Assembly (NCBI GenBank): GCA_900767135.1
Contig: CAAFYU010000040.1
Span: 11,531 to 75,530, forward strand
Length of the DNA: 64,000 nucleotides
Origin: Candidatus Gastranaerophilales bacterium
GTDB lineage: Bacteria > Cyanobacteriota > Vampirovibrionia > Gastranaerophilales > Gastranaerophilaceae
Direction: 5' to 3'
The notes beneath the pieces are model-generated. The model was not told where the DNA came from and made no database searches. It saw nothing but the letters and a program-made list of their open reading frames with translations. Positions 55,392-62,880 of this stretch are shown piece by piece (the first letter of the stretch is position 1; every line of letters starts with the position of its first letter). The position numbers and the translations under genes are program-made.

Positions 55392-55424
55392 AAAACAGAC
55401 CTTGAAACTTCGGGTCTGTTTTTT
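55392..55424 (+). terminator. fabI terminator
   Basis: AACAGACC-TTGAAACTTC-GGGTCTGTT, followed by TTTTTATT. Confidence 0.85.
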
Positions 55425-55477
55425 ATTAACTTATTTTTGAATGGCGTTTTATTTAAAGCCCATAAAGCATTTACACC

Positions 55478-56566
55478 CTAAATACTTTTCAATTGTTCAA
55501 TAATTTTTTTTGTGCCGTCATATTTTGCCAATGCCAAAGATTTTTTTTGCAGCTCTTGTAATTTATCTTTATCATTAACTAGATTTGAAATAGCACTATA
55601 AAACGTCTTTTCATTCGCATCAGAATCTTCTATATAAAGTCCTGCACCTTTTTCCACCATAAATTTTGCATTCTTTCGCTGATGGTCTGCTGCTGCATGT
55701 GGATATGGAACAAAAATAGGGGCAACTCCTGATGCTGAAATTTCAGAAATACTCAAAGAACCTGAGCGACTAATTGCAATATCCGACGCTTTCAAAACAG
55801 TTACCATATCTTCAAAATATGGTTTTACAATTAAATTTTTGTCAGATTCATATTGCGGATAGTCACGAATTAATTGTTCAATAACCCTATCATAATTTTT
55901 TTTGCCTGTCTGAAAAATCACCTGTATATCAAATTCTTTTGAAAAAGCCTGAATTACCCCAACAGTAGCATCATTAATCGTTCTTGCACCTTGCGAGCCA
56001 CCCATTACAAGAAGAGTCAGTTTGTTTTGAAGCCCTAAATTTTTTCTTGCTTCTTCTTTGCTTAATGACTGAAACGCTGAGCGGATTGGGTTTCCGTTAA
56101 CATAGCAATTTGGGTTGTTAATAAACTTACAAGCACTTTCGAATGCAACAGATACGCATTTTGCACCACTCGAAAGTTTGCGTGTTACAAGCCCCGGTTG
56201 AGCGTCACAATCGTGCATCATATAAGGAGTTTTCAAGATTTTTGCAGCAATTAAAGAAGGGGCTGAAACATAGCCTCCTGTTCCAAAAACCGCATCAGGT
56301 TTGTATTTTAAGATATAATAACAGCATTTTATTATTGCCAAACAAAGTTGTAATGTCCATTTAAGCAAATCAAAACTAAGTTTTCTTGGCATACCATGGA
56401 CGCTCACTCCTAAAAACTTATATCCCTTTTGAGCAACTATATCAAATTCAAGGTTTTTAGGGTTTCCAACATAAAAAATTTCATCATCTTTTAATGCTTC
56501 CGCAACTGCAATTGCAGGATATATGTGCCCACCAGTGCCACCACCTGTTATAAAATATCTGCCCAT
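55478..56566 (-). CDS. murG: UDP-N-acetylglucosamine-undecaprenyl-PP-MurNAc-pentapeptide GlcNAc transferase
   Basis: Inner-face glycosyltransferase that makes lipid II from lipid I. The 362-residue GT-B protein starts with FITGGGTGGHIYPAIAVAEAL (G-loop 1) and has AVFGTGGYVSAPSLIAA (G-loop 2), LLVMGGSQGARTIND (G-loop 3), and the UDP-GlcNAc-binding SRSGSLSISEISASGVAPIFVPYPHAAADHQRKNA. It is last in the murF-mraY-murD-ftsW-murG operon, and its ATG overlaps the ftsW stop by one base. No strong terminator was found in the 107 bp to the convergent fabI gene other than the fabI hairpin. Confidence 0.96.
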   Translation of the reverse strand: MGRYFITGGGTGGHIYPAIAVAEALKDDEIFYVGNPKNLEFDIVAQKGYKFLGVSVHGMPRKLSFDLLKWTLQLCLAIIKCCYYILKYKPDAVFGTGGYVSAPSLIAAKILKTPYMMHDCDAQPGLVTRKLSSGAKCVSVAFESACKFINNPNCYVNGNPIRSAFQSLSKEEARKNLGLQNKLTLLVMGGSQGARTINDATVGVIQAFSKEFDIQVIFQTGKKNYDRVIEQLIRDYPQYESDKNLIVKPYFEDMVTVLKASDIAISRSGSLSISEISASGVAPIFVPYPHAAADHQRKNAKFMVEKGAGLYIEDSDANEKTFYSAISNLVNDKDKLQELQKKSLALAKYDGTKKIIEQLKSI

Positions 56567-57738
56567 TAATACCTATCCCTTATATTTTGAATTCTTTTTT
56601 TCGAAATATTCAACAATATTCCAACCATTATTAAAGAAACGATTAGTGAAGAACCACCGTAACTAATGAACGGAAGCGGAACTCCGGTTGTTGGAGCAAA
56701 TGAACTTGCAACACTCATATTCATAAATGCCTGAAATGTTATTGAAAAAGTAATACCCGTTGCTAAAAGTTTTCCGTACATATCCGGACATCTCATCGCA
56801 ATTATCAATCCTCGGTGTAAAAAAGTTAAGAACAAACCGATTACAAACAAACACCCGACAAAACCTGTTTCTTCCGCAATGATTGCAAAAATAAAGTCAG
56901 TATGGCATTCCGGCAAGTAAGAAAGTTTTTGAATAGAACCGCCGTAACCTACACCCCATAATCCGCCTGACGCAAACGCAATCAAGGATTGTATAATATT
57001 ATAACCTGCTCCCAACGGATCAATTTCAGGGTGACGCCAAGTTTTTAAACGTTGCAACTGGTATGGTTTAATAATTGTTGTCAAACCAACAATTACAGTC
57101 ATAATCAATGTTCCCAAAGAGCTCAAAAACAATTTAACAGAACCACCGGCAGCCATATACATAACAACCGTCGTCATACCAAGCAAGATTACCATCGACA
57201 AATTCGGCTGAATAAACGTCAAACCCGCCATTACAATTATCGGGAAAAACGCTTTAACCCACTTATCTTGGTCAAACAAATTTGCATCTTTCCTAAACGC
57301 TTGTGCTAATAGCAGAACAACAGCAGGTTTTGCAAATTCTGACGGTTGAAGTTGGTAAAAGCCAAGGTTAATCCACCTTTTAGCACCATTTACAACCATA
57401 CCGAGAGGTGTAAAATCAACTAAAAATAAAGCAACCAATACTCCAACCATAACAACTGTATTCCAACTCGCAAGCTTTTTATAGTCATAATTCATGAAAT
57501 ATTTCATTCCAAAAAAGCCGATAATCAATCCTACAAATTGTTTTATTACAAATTGAAGAGGGTTTCCGCCTTCATCAAGACATTTTGGGGCAGTAGCCGA
57601 AAATATTGCCAAAAAACCGATTACAACCAAAAAAGCAACAACTATTAAAAGTGTACTATCCGGAGCAGATATTGTCACACTTTTTATTTTTGGTGCAAAA
57701 TTATTTGGCTCTTGCCTAATTGATCTTTGATAAGACAT
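56566..57738 (-). CDS. ftsW: FtsW/RodA-family SEDS glycan polymerase
   Basis: Membrane peptidoglycan polymerase of 390 residues with ten helices. The SEDS hallmarks are present: INLGFYQLQPSEFAKPAVVL, a large extracellular loop with GYNIIQSLIAFASGGLWGVGYGGSIQKLSYLPECHTDFIFAIIAEETGF, and PLPFISYGGSSLIVSL. The start is the ATG at 57738 (MSYQRSIRQEP), overlapping the end of murD by 23 bp; the frame is open further upstream within murD. Position next to murD and murG supports FtsW over RodA. The short charged N-terminus precedes helix 1. Confidence 0.92.
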   Translation of the reverse strand: MSYQRSIRQEPNNFAPKIKSVTISAPDSTLLIVVAFLVVIGFLAIFSATAPKCLDEGGNPLQFVIKQFVGLIIGFFGMKYFMNYDYKKLASWNTVVMVGVLVALFLVDFTPLGMVVNGAKRWINLGFYQLQPSEFAKPAVVLLLAQAFRKDANLFDQDKWVKAFFPIIVMAGLTFIQPNLSMVILLGMTTVVMYMAAGGSVKLFLSSLGTLIMTVIVGLTTIIKPYQLQRLKTWRHPEIDPLGAGYNIIQSLIAFASGGLWGVGYGGSIQKLSYLPECHTDFIFAIIAEETGFVGCLFVIGLFLTFLHRGLIIAMRCPDMYGKLLATGITFSITFQAFMNMSVASSFAPTTGVPLPFISYGGSSLIVSLIMVGILLNISKKRIQNIRDRY

Positions 57739-59077
57739 ATTCCTTAAAAACCCTTCCCCTCTCTTCATACCCGCTAAACATATCAAAACTTGCACATGCC
57801 GGCGACAATAAAACAACATCTGGATTTAGTTCAATCGATTTATCAATCGCATTTTGCATAGAATTTTCTCTGATAATATTTTCAAAGCCATTTTTTCTAA
57901 GATTTTCATCAAATCTGTCGGCTGCTTCGCCTATCAAAATTACGGTCTTAATATGTTTTTTTATAGCTTCACAAAACTCTGTCAAATCTGTATTTTTGTC
58001 ACGTCCACCTGCGATTAATGTAACGTCACAGTTATTAAACGAATTTATTGCAACAAGACTAGCTTCCGGATTTGTAGCCTTTGAATCGTTATAAAAAACA
58101 ATTTTTCCGATTTGTGCAAACTTTTCCAATCTGTGCTCAGGAACCTTAAAAGACATAATTGATTTTCTAATGTCGTCGTTCGAAATTCCTTCCAACTTTG
58201 CCACAATCACTGCACACATAACGTTTTGATAATTGTGATTTCCGATAAGCGGACAGTCTTTCAAATCGATAATTTTTTCTTCTTTGCCATTACGTTTAAA
58301 ATAAATTGCTTCATTTTTAATATACGAACAGTTTTCGCCTATTTCGGCATCAAACAAAAATACAGTTCCGCCACAATGTTTTGAAAATTCTAAAAGTCTT
58401 TCATCTTTTGCGTTTAAAACTGAAAAAGCAGGTGCTTGCGGAGTTTTAAATATTTTTGCCTTAGCTTTAAAATAATTTTCCAAGCCTTCGTGCCAATCGA
58501 TGTGGTCTGGCGTAAAGTTTGTGAAAACAGAGATTTGTGGCTGGAATGAATTACTGTATTCAAGTTGGAACGAACTGCATTCGCAAACCATATAATCCAC
58601 GTCTTTGTCAAGTAAATCACAAGGTGGAACACCATAATTTCCACAAGGTTCAGCCTTGTATTCAGATGATAAAATGTGTGCTGTCAATGCTGTTGTTGTC
58701 GTCTTTCCGTTCGTGCCGGTAATTGCAATGAACGGTGTTTGAGTCTGTGTCGCAGCAAGCTCAACCTCTGAAATTACAGGAATTTCAGCTTCTTTTAACT
58801 TCTGCATAATCTCTGCTCTCGGCGGAATTCCGGGACTTGTTACGGCAATATACGAATTTTGAATAAATTCGTCGCTATGTCCGCCAAATTCAATATTTAT
58901 ACCATCTTTCAAAAGTTCATCTATTTTTTCTCTATCTTCTTTTTTTTCTTCTCGAAACTCTGTGATGTAAACCTCTGCACCAACTTTATTCAAGTATTTT
59001 GCGGCAGAAATTCCACTTTTGGAAAACCCTAATACCAAAACTTTTTTGTCAAACAATTTCAAACTCGGACAATTCAT
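57716..59077 (-). CDS. murD: UDP-N-acetylmuramoylalanine-D-glutamate ligase
   Basis: Adds D-Glu to UDP-MurNAc-L-Ala. The 453-residue Mur ligase has an N-terminal Rossmann domain (KVLVLGFSKSGISAAKYL), the ATP site AITGTNGKTTTTALTAH (about residue 112), FTNFTPDHIDWHEGLENYFKAKAKIF with the carbamylated-lysine region, EHRLEKFAQIGKIVFYNDSKATNPEASL and the C-terminal ligase domain with LIAGGRDKNTDL. The ATG overlaps the mraY stop by one base. It is the third gene of the mur operon and of normal length. Confidence 0.96.
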   Translation of the reverse strand: MNCPSLKLFDKKVLVLGFSKSGISAAKYLNKVGAEVYITEFREEKKEDREKIDELLKDGINIEFGGHSDEFIQNSYIAVTSPGIPPRAEIMQKLKEAEIPVISEVELAATQTQTPFIAITGTNGKTTTTALTAHILSSEYKAEPCGNYGVPPCDLLDKDVDYMVCECSSFQLEYSNSFQPQISVFTNFTPDHIDWHEGLENYFKAKAKIFKTPQAPAFSVLNAKDERLLEFSKHCGGTVFLFDAEIGENCSYIKNEAIYFKRNGKEEKIIDLKDCPLIGNHNYQNVMCAVIVAKLEGISNDDIRKSIMSFKVPEHRLEKFAQIGKIVFYNDSKATNPEASLVAINSFNNCDVTLIAGGRDKNTDLTEFCEAIKKHIKTVILIGEAADRFDENLRKNGFENIIRENSMQNAIDKSIELNPDVVLLSPACASFDMFSGYEERGRVFKEYVLSKIN

Positions 59078-60057
59078 TATAAAATTCCTCTATTAATCAA
59101 AATATAAATTACAACAGATGAAACTGAAAGGATTGCAGATACTGCTGCAAACACAGTTACAACCTTTTTTTCACTCCAATTGCATAGCTCAAAATGGTGG
59201 TGGATTGGAGCCATTTTAAAAACTCTTTTTCCGGTTGATTTAAAACTTGCAACTTGAATTATTACAGATAAAGTTTCCATAACAAAAACGCCAGCAATTA
59301 AGACAAGAAGAATTTCAAATTTACCCAAAACAGCAACTGTACCAAGCAAACCACCGATTGCAAGAGAACCTGTGTCACCCATAAATACCTCAGCTTTCGG
59401 CTTGTTGTATTTTAAAAATCCAACCAATGCACCTGCAAGACAAGCTGAAATAATTGCAGCTTCCGGATAGCCTGAAAAATATGCAATCAATGCACAAGCA
59501 GAGAATGCGAAAGTTCCTGTTGATGCAGCCAAACCGTCAAGTCCGTCTGTCAAGTTGTATGCGTTTGATGCACCTGTAATTACAAATACTGCAAAAATTG
59601 GATATAACCAACCTAAATGCAAGCTGTAATGACCGATTGCAACATCAGTGGCACCGTTTTTTGTCATCATCAAATACAAGGTCGGTAACAATGCAATCGC
59701 AATTTGTCGCAAAAGTTTGCCCTTAGCAGACATTCCATCGTTTTTCTTCCCTTTGATTTTCAAATAATCGTCTTGAAAACCTTCAAATGTGTAAAATAAA
59801 AGAGTTAGTAATATAATAAAAGCTTCTGTATCAAGGCTTTGATTCATCGCAAGAGCAATTATTGAACCCAAGATAGTCGCTACAATTATAAAAACCCCAC
59901 CCGTTGTCGGTGTTCCTTGCTTCTTTGCGTGAGCTTCCGGAGCACAATCTTTAACGTATTGCCCAATCATGTGTTTTTTCAAAAAATCAATATATGGAAC
60001 TCCAAAGAGTAGACATAATATAATTCCTAGTAAAAATGCAACTGCTAACATTATCAT
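59077..60057 (-). CDS. mraY: phospho-N-acetylmuramoyl-pentapeptide transferase
   Basis: Makes lipid I by moving phospho-MurNAc-pentapeptide onto undecaprenyl phosphate. The 326-residue integral membrane enzyme has about ten helices. The hallmarks are KKQGTPTTGGVFII, FEGFQDDYLKI with the paired aspartates, ITGASNAYNLTDGLDGLAAST (catalytic Asp), VFMGDTGSLAIGGLLG, and MAPIHHHFELCNWSEKKVV with the HHH motif. The start is ATG ATA ATG; either ATG may be used, with CAGGAA as ribosome binding site. It is the second gene of the operon, 51 bp after murF. Confidence 0.96.
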   Translation of the reverse strand: MIMLAVAFLLGIILCLLFGVPYIDFLKKHMIGQYVKDCAPEAHAKKQGTPTTGGVFIIVATILGSIIALAMNQSLDTEAFIILLTLLFYTFEGFQDDYLKIKGKKNDGMSAKGKLLRQIAIALLPTLYLMMTKNGATDVAIGHYSLHLGWLYPIFAVFVITGASNAYNLTDGLDGLAASTGTFAFSACALIAYFSGYPEAAIISACLAGALVGFLKYNKPKAEVFMGDTGSLAIGGLLGTVAVLGKFEILLVLIAGVFVMETLSVIIQVASFKSTGKRVFKMAPIHHHFELCNWSEKKVVTVFAAVSAILSVSSVVIYILINRGIL

Positions 60058-60108
60058 AATTTTATTCCTGCTTTCGTAAAACTATTGTGTACCGAGGTTT
60101 TAACCCTA

Positions 60109-61422
60109 CTATTTCTTTAAATTCTCAATTATCTCTTCAAACTTCATCGAACGAGAAGCCTTTAAAAATATTGTAATACCACCATGTAAATTATCAAGAA
60201 TGTAACGAGATGTTTCAATGTTGTTGGCAAAGTTTTTAACTTCAAAACCGAATTTTTCTAATTCTTTCCCGATATAATCAGCTAGATTACCGACTGTAAA
60301 GAATTTTGCAAATTTCCCCTGAAATTTTTTACCAAGAAAATCTCCAACCTCTTTGTGAAGCTCTACCTCGTTTTCGCCAAGTTCGCCCATATTGCCTAAA
60401 ATTACAACAGGATTTGGGTAAAGCTCCAAAAAAGTTGCAACAGAAGCCTTCATAGACTCAGGATTTGCATTGTAGCTATCGTTAATTACTGTGAAATCTC
60501 TAATTTTTTCTTCTTCCCAACGTTTTTCAATCGGGTGATAAGCCAAAAGTCCTCGTTTGATTTCATCGTAAGTCATTCCGAGCTTATACCCGATTTCTAT
60601 TGCAGAAAGCGAGTTTTCGATATTGTAATCTCCCTCAACATTGAGTTCGTATTCTTTTTCTTTATATATAAATTTAGAATAACTTTTACGTTTTTCTAAA
60701 ATTTCAACATCATTTATTGAGTAAAAAATCTTTTCGCCGTCAAAGTTTGCAAACTTTTTCAATCTCGGATTATCGTTTGCTATCAAAGCTTTTTTAAGGT
60801 GGTTTGTAATTTCGCATTTTGCTTTTGCAATATTGTCAAAGCTACCAAGACGTCCGATATGAGCGGAACCCGCATTTGTAATTACCGCATAATCAGGCTC
60901 TGCGAACTTATCAATAAGTTCAATTTCGCCAAAACCACGCATACCCATTTCAACAATCAAAACCTCTGTATCCTCAGGCATTGTGAGCACTGTCTGACAA
61001 AATCCGATTTCGTTGTTGTGGTTTGAATAAGTTTTGTGTGTTTTGAATTTTGCAGAAGCAACCGCATAAATCATCTCTTTTGTAGTTGTTTTGCCTGAAC
61101 TTCCTGTAACTCCAATAGTTATTGGGTTAAATTGCTTTCTTTTAAAATTTGCAAGTTCTAAATACGCAATTTTTGTGTCAGGAACTTTTATTGAAAATTC
61201 GGCAGGGCAGTCGTCTTTGGTGCAGAAACAACCGACAGCTCCGGCTTCAATTGCTTTGTCGCAAAATTTTTCACCATCAAAGTTTTCGCCTTTTAATGGA
61301 AGATAAATATCACCCTTTTTTATAGTTCTTGTGTCTGTGGAAATCTCATATTCTCCACTGATTTCGCCATTAATCTCGGCATTTGTCGCTCTTCTTATCT
61401 CGTCAACAGTAAATTTCATCAT
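60109..61422 (-). CDS. murF: UDP-N-acetylmuramoyl-tripeptide-D-alanyl-D-alanine ligase
   Basis: Adds D-Ala-D-Ala to the UDP-MurNAc-tripeptide. The 437-residue Mur ligase has an N-terminal MurF-type domain (RRATNAEINGEISGEYEISTDTRTIKKGDIYLPLKGENFDGEKFC), the ATP loop GVTGSSGKTTTKEMI (about residue 107), THKTYSNHNNEIGFCQTVL, ITNAGSAHIGRLGS, and VINDSYNANPESMKASV. It starts with two successive ATG codons after GGAGAGG; the second is better spaced. It heads the operon murF-mraY-murD-ftsW-murG; murE, murC and murB are not in this cluster. It is divergent from rplU. Confidence 0.96.
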   Translation of the reverse strand: MMKFTVDEIRRATNAEINGEISGEYEISTDTRTIKKGDIYLPLKGENFDGEKFCDKAIEAGAVGCFCTKDDCPAEFSIKVPDTKIAYLELANFKRKQFNPITIGVTGSSGKTTTKEMIYAVASAKFKTHKTYSNHNNEIGFCQTVLTMPEDTEVLIVEMGMRGFGEIELIDKFAEPDYAVITNAGSAHIGRLGSFDNIAKAKCEITNHLKKALIANDNPRLKKFANFDGEKIFYSINDVEILEKRKSYSKFIYKEKEYELNVEGDYNIENSLSAIEIGYKLGMTYDEIKRGLLAYHPIEKRWEEEKIRDFTVINDSYNANPESMKASVATFLELYPNPVVILGNMGELGENEVELHKEVGDFLGKKFQGKFAKFFTVGNLADYIGKELEKFGFEVKNFANNIETSRYILDNLHGGITIFLKASRSMKFEEIIENLKK

Positions 61423-61494
61423 ACCTCTCCGTACTGTTTTATTTTACCGCAAACAAATTCGGATAAACACAAAGTTAATAAATATTAATAGAGC

Positions 61495-61523
61495 TTGACA
61501 TAAGGACTTGTCCCATGGATAAT
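61495..61523 (+). promoter_or_regulatory. rplU-rpmA promoter
   Basis: TTGACA (61495-61500), 17-bp spacer, GATAAT (61518-61523). The spacer contains GGAC-TT-GTCC. About 100 nt of leader separate it from rplU; it contains CTGGCCGAAAACCCTACGC and may hold an L21 leader structure, not resolved here. Confidence 0.75.
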
Positions 61524-61627
61524 AACAGATGTATTAGTATGCGGTAAATCGTTATAAAATTTTCTCAACTGGCCGAAAACCCTACGCTTATGAGAAAAAC
61601 GAAACCCACAAAGAAAGGAAAATTAAA

Positions 61628-61975
61628 ATGTTCGCAATTGTAGAAACAGGCGGAAAACAATATCAAGTTGAAGAAGGAAGATACCTTGATGTTGAATTGC
61701 TAGAAGGCGACAAAGATTCAAAAGTAGTTTTTGATAAAGTCGTTATGATCGTAAACGGTAAAAAATCAAAAGTAGGTCAACCTTATGTTGCTGGTGCATC
61801 TGCTGAGGGAACTATCGTAAAACACGATAGAGCAAAAAAAGTAATCGTTTACAAACAAAGACCTAAAAAAGGTTACAGAAGAAAACAAGGTCATAGACAA
61901 GGCTTTACAAGAGTTATGATTTCTAAAATCAGAACTTCTGCTCAAAAGAAAGCTGAAACAACAGAAGAAGCATAA
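61628..61975 (+). CDS. rplU: 50S ribosomal protein L21
   Basis: L21, 115 residues including a C-terminal tail (AQKKAETTEEA) slightly longer than in E. coli (103). The start MFAIVETGGKQYQVEEGRYLDVELLEG is standard, as is the C-terminal HDRAKKVIVYKQRPKKGYRRKQGHRQGFTRVMI that contacts 23S rRNA. The ribosome binding site is AAAGGAAA. The neighbour downstream is rpmA (109 bp), the usual order; the ysxB/Prp-type gene found between them in Firmicutes is absent. Confidence 0.97.
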   Translation: MFAIVETGGKQYQVEEGRYLDVELLEGDKDSKVVFDKVVMIVNGKKSKVGQPYVAGASAEGTIVKHDRAKKVIVYKQRPKKGYRRKQGHRQGFTRVMISKIRTSAQKKAETTEEA

Positions 61976-62084
61976 GACTTCTTAAATCAGATGAGGAAAT
62001 TCCTCAAATCTAATTAAAGTGATACAACTAACACGTATAAAATTTGAACAAACAAATTTATACGGAGTATAAGGAGAATAAAAA

Positions 62085-62339
62085 ATGGCACATAAGAAAG
62101 GTATGGGATCTACCCGTAACGGTCGTGACTCCGAAGCGAAGCGTTTAGGCGTTAAAAAATTCGGTGGCGAAATCGTTAAAGCAGGTAACATTATCGTTCG
62201 TCAAAGAGGAACAAAAGTTCACCCTGGTAACAATGTAGGTATCGGTTCTGATGATACATTATTCGCTTTGATTGACGGACAAGTTAAATTTGAACCACAC
62301 AGACGTGACAGAAAACAAGTTAGCGTTTACGCTGTGTAG
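62085..62339 (+). CDS. rpmA: 50S ribosomal protein L27
   Basis: L27, 84 residues. The N-terminus MAHKKGMGSTRNGRDSEAKRLGVKKFGGE reaches towards the peptidyl transferase centre. There is no Firmicutes-type N-terminal extension, so no Prp-protease processing is needed, which agrees with the missing prp gene. RQRGTKVHPGNNVGIGSDDTLFALIDGQVKFE is complete. The ribosome binding site is AAGGAGA. It is followed by a strong terminator. Confidence 0.97.
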   Translation: MAHKKGMGSTRNGRDSEAKRLGVKKFGGEIVKAGNIIVRQRGTKVHPGNNVGIGSDDTLFALIDGQVKFEPHRRDRKQVSVYAV

Positions 62340-62362
62340 TCAGACAATTTAATCAAAATATC

Positions 62363-62395
62363 AAAAAAAGCTCCATTGAAAAATGGGGCTTTTTT
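62363..62395 (+). terminator. rplU-rpmA terminator
   Basis: AAAAAAGCTCCAT-TGAAAA-ATGGGGCTTTTTT, a 13-bp stem with one G-T pair and a T-run. Confidence 0.88.
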
Positions 62396-62497
62396 AATTG
62401 TAAAAATTTATTAACAAATGCACGTAAAATATTAAAGTTTTCTCCCAAACCTTCCGATAAATAATTTGTAATCAGAAAGTTTAATGGAGATAACAAT

Positions 62498-62653
62498 ATG
62501 TTAAAAAAGATAAAATCACCTTCGTGTAATGTATGCGACAGTGTGGAATTTATATTAAGAGGAGCGAGAAAACGTCGCAATATGGCGTTAGCAGCTGCAA
62601 AAAGGATTAATGCAGATGCAGGTATTCAAGCAAGACTGCAAGCAGTCAAATAG
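62498..62653 (+). CDS. 51-residue basic protein
   Basis: A small gene with a good ribosome binding site (TGGAGA, 7 nt before the ATG) and its own terminator 39 bp after the stop. The product reads MLKKIKSPSCNVCDSVEF then ILRGARKRRNMALAAAKR and ends INADAGIQARLQAVK. It has a CxxC pair (C10, C13), a basic middle (RGARKRR) and an Ala-rich amphipathic helix. No family was recognised. The pI should be high, suggesting nucleic acid or ribosome binding. It is flanked by rpmA and adhE. Coding is supported by the Shine-Dalgarno, the flanking terminators and the composition, but not by any homology I can name. Confidence 0.65.
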   Translation: MLKKIKSPSCNVCDSVEFILRGARKRRNMALAAAKRINADAGIQARLQAVK

Positions 62654-62691
62654 TGCTTATTTATTTAGTAAGAATTGAGAGTTTATACTAC

Positions 62692-62720
62692 AAAGACCGA
62701 GTTTTCGGTCTTTATTTTTT
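62692..62720 (+). terminator. terminator after the 51-residue gene
   Basis: AAAGACCGA-GTTT-TCGGTCTTT, followed by ATTTTTT. Confidence 0.88.
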
Positions 62721-62757
62721 GCATATTAAATTTCTATAAAGATTGTAAATTTTACAC

Positions 62758-62786
62758 TTGCTTTTGAGTTGTCTTTATTTTATAAT
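62758..62786 (+). promoter_or_regulatory. adhE promoter
   Basis: TTGCTT (62758-62763), 17-bp spacer, TATAAT (62781-62786). The transcript leader would be about 90 nt. Confidence 0.7.
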
Positions 62787-62790
62787 ATAA

Positions 62791-62808
62791 TTGTGAAATA
62801 ATTCACGA
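62791..62808 (+). promoter_or_regulatory. Rex-type redox operator upstream of adhE
   Basis: TTGTGAAATAATTCACGA matches the Rex consensus TTGTGAA-N4-TTCACAA with one mismatch. It begins 4 bp after the -10 box and covers the likely start point, so bound Rex would block transcription. Rex releases DNA at high NADH, and adhE is one of its commonest targets. Confidence 0.75.
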
Positions 62809-62880
62809 ATAAACAAAAATTTATTTCTGAAACTAATTTACAAAATGTGCGTCTTGCACAATATACAAGGAGAAAAATAT

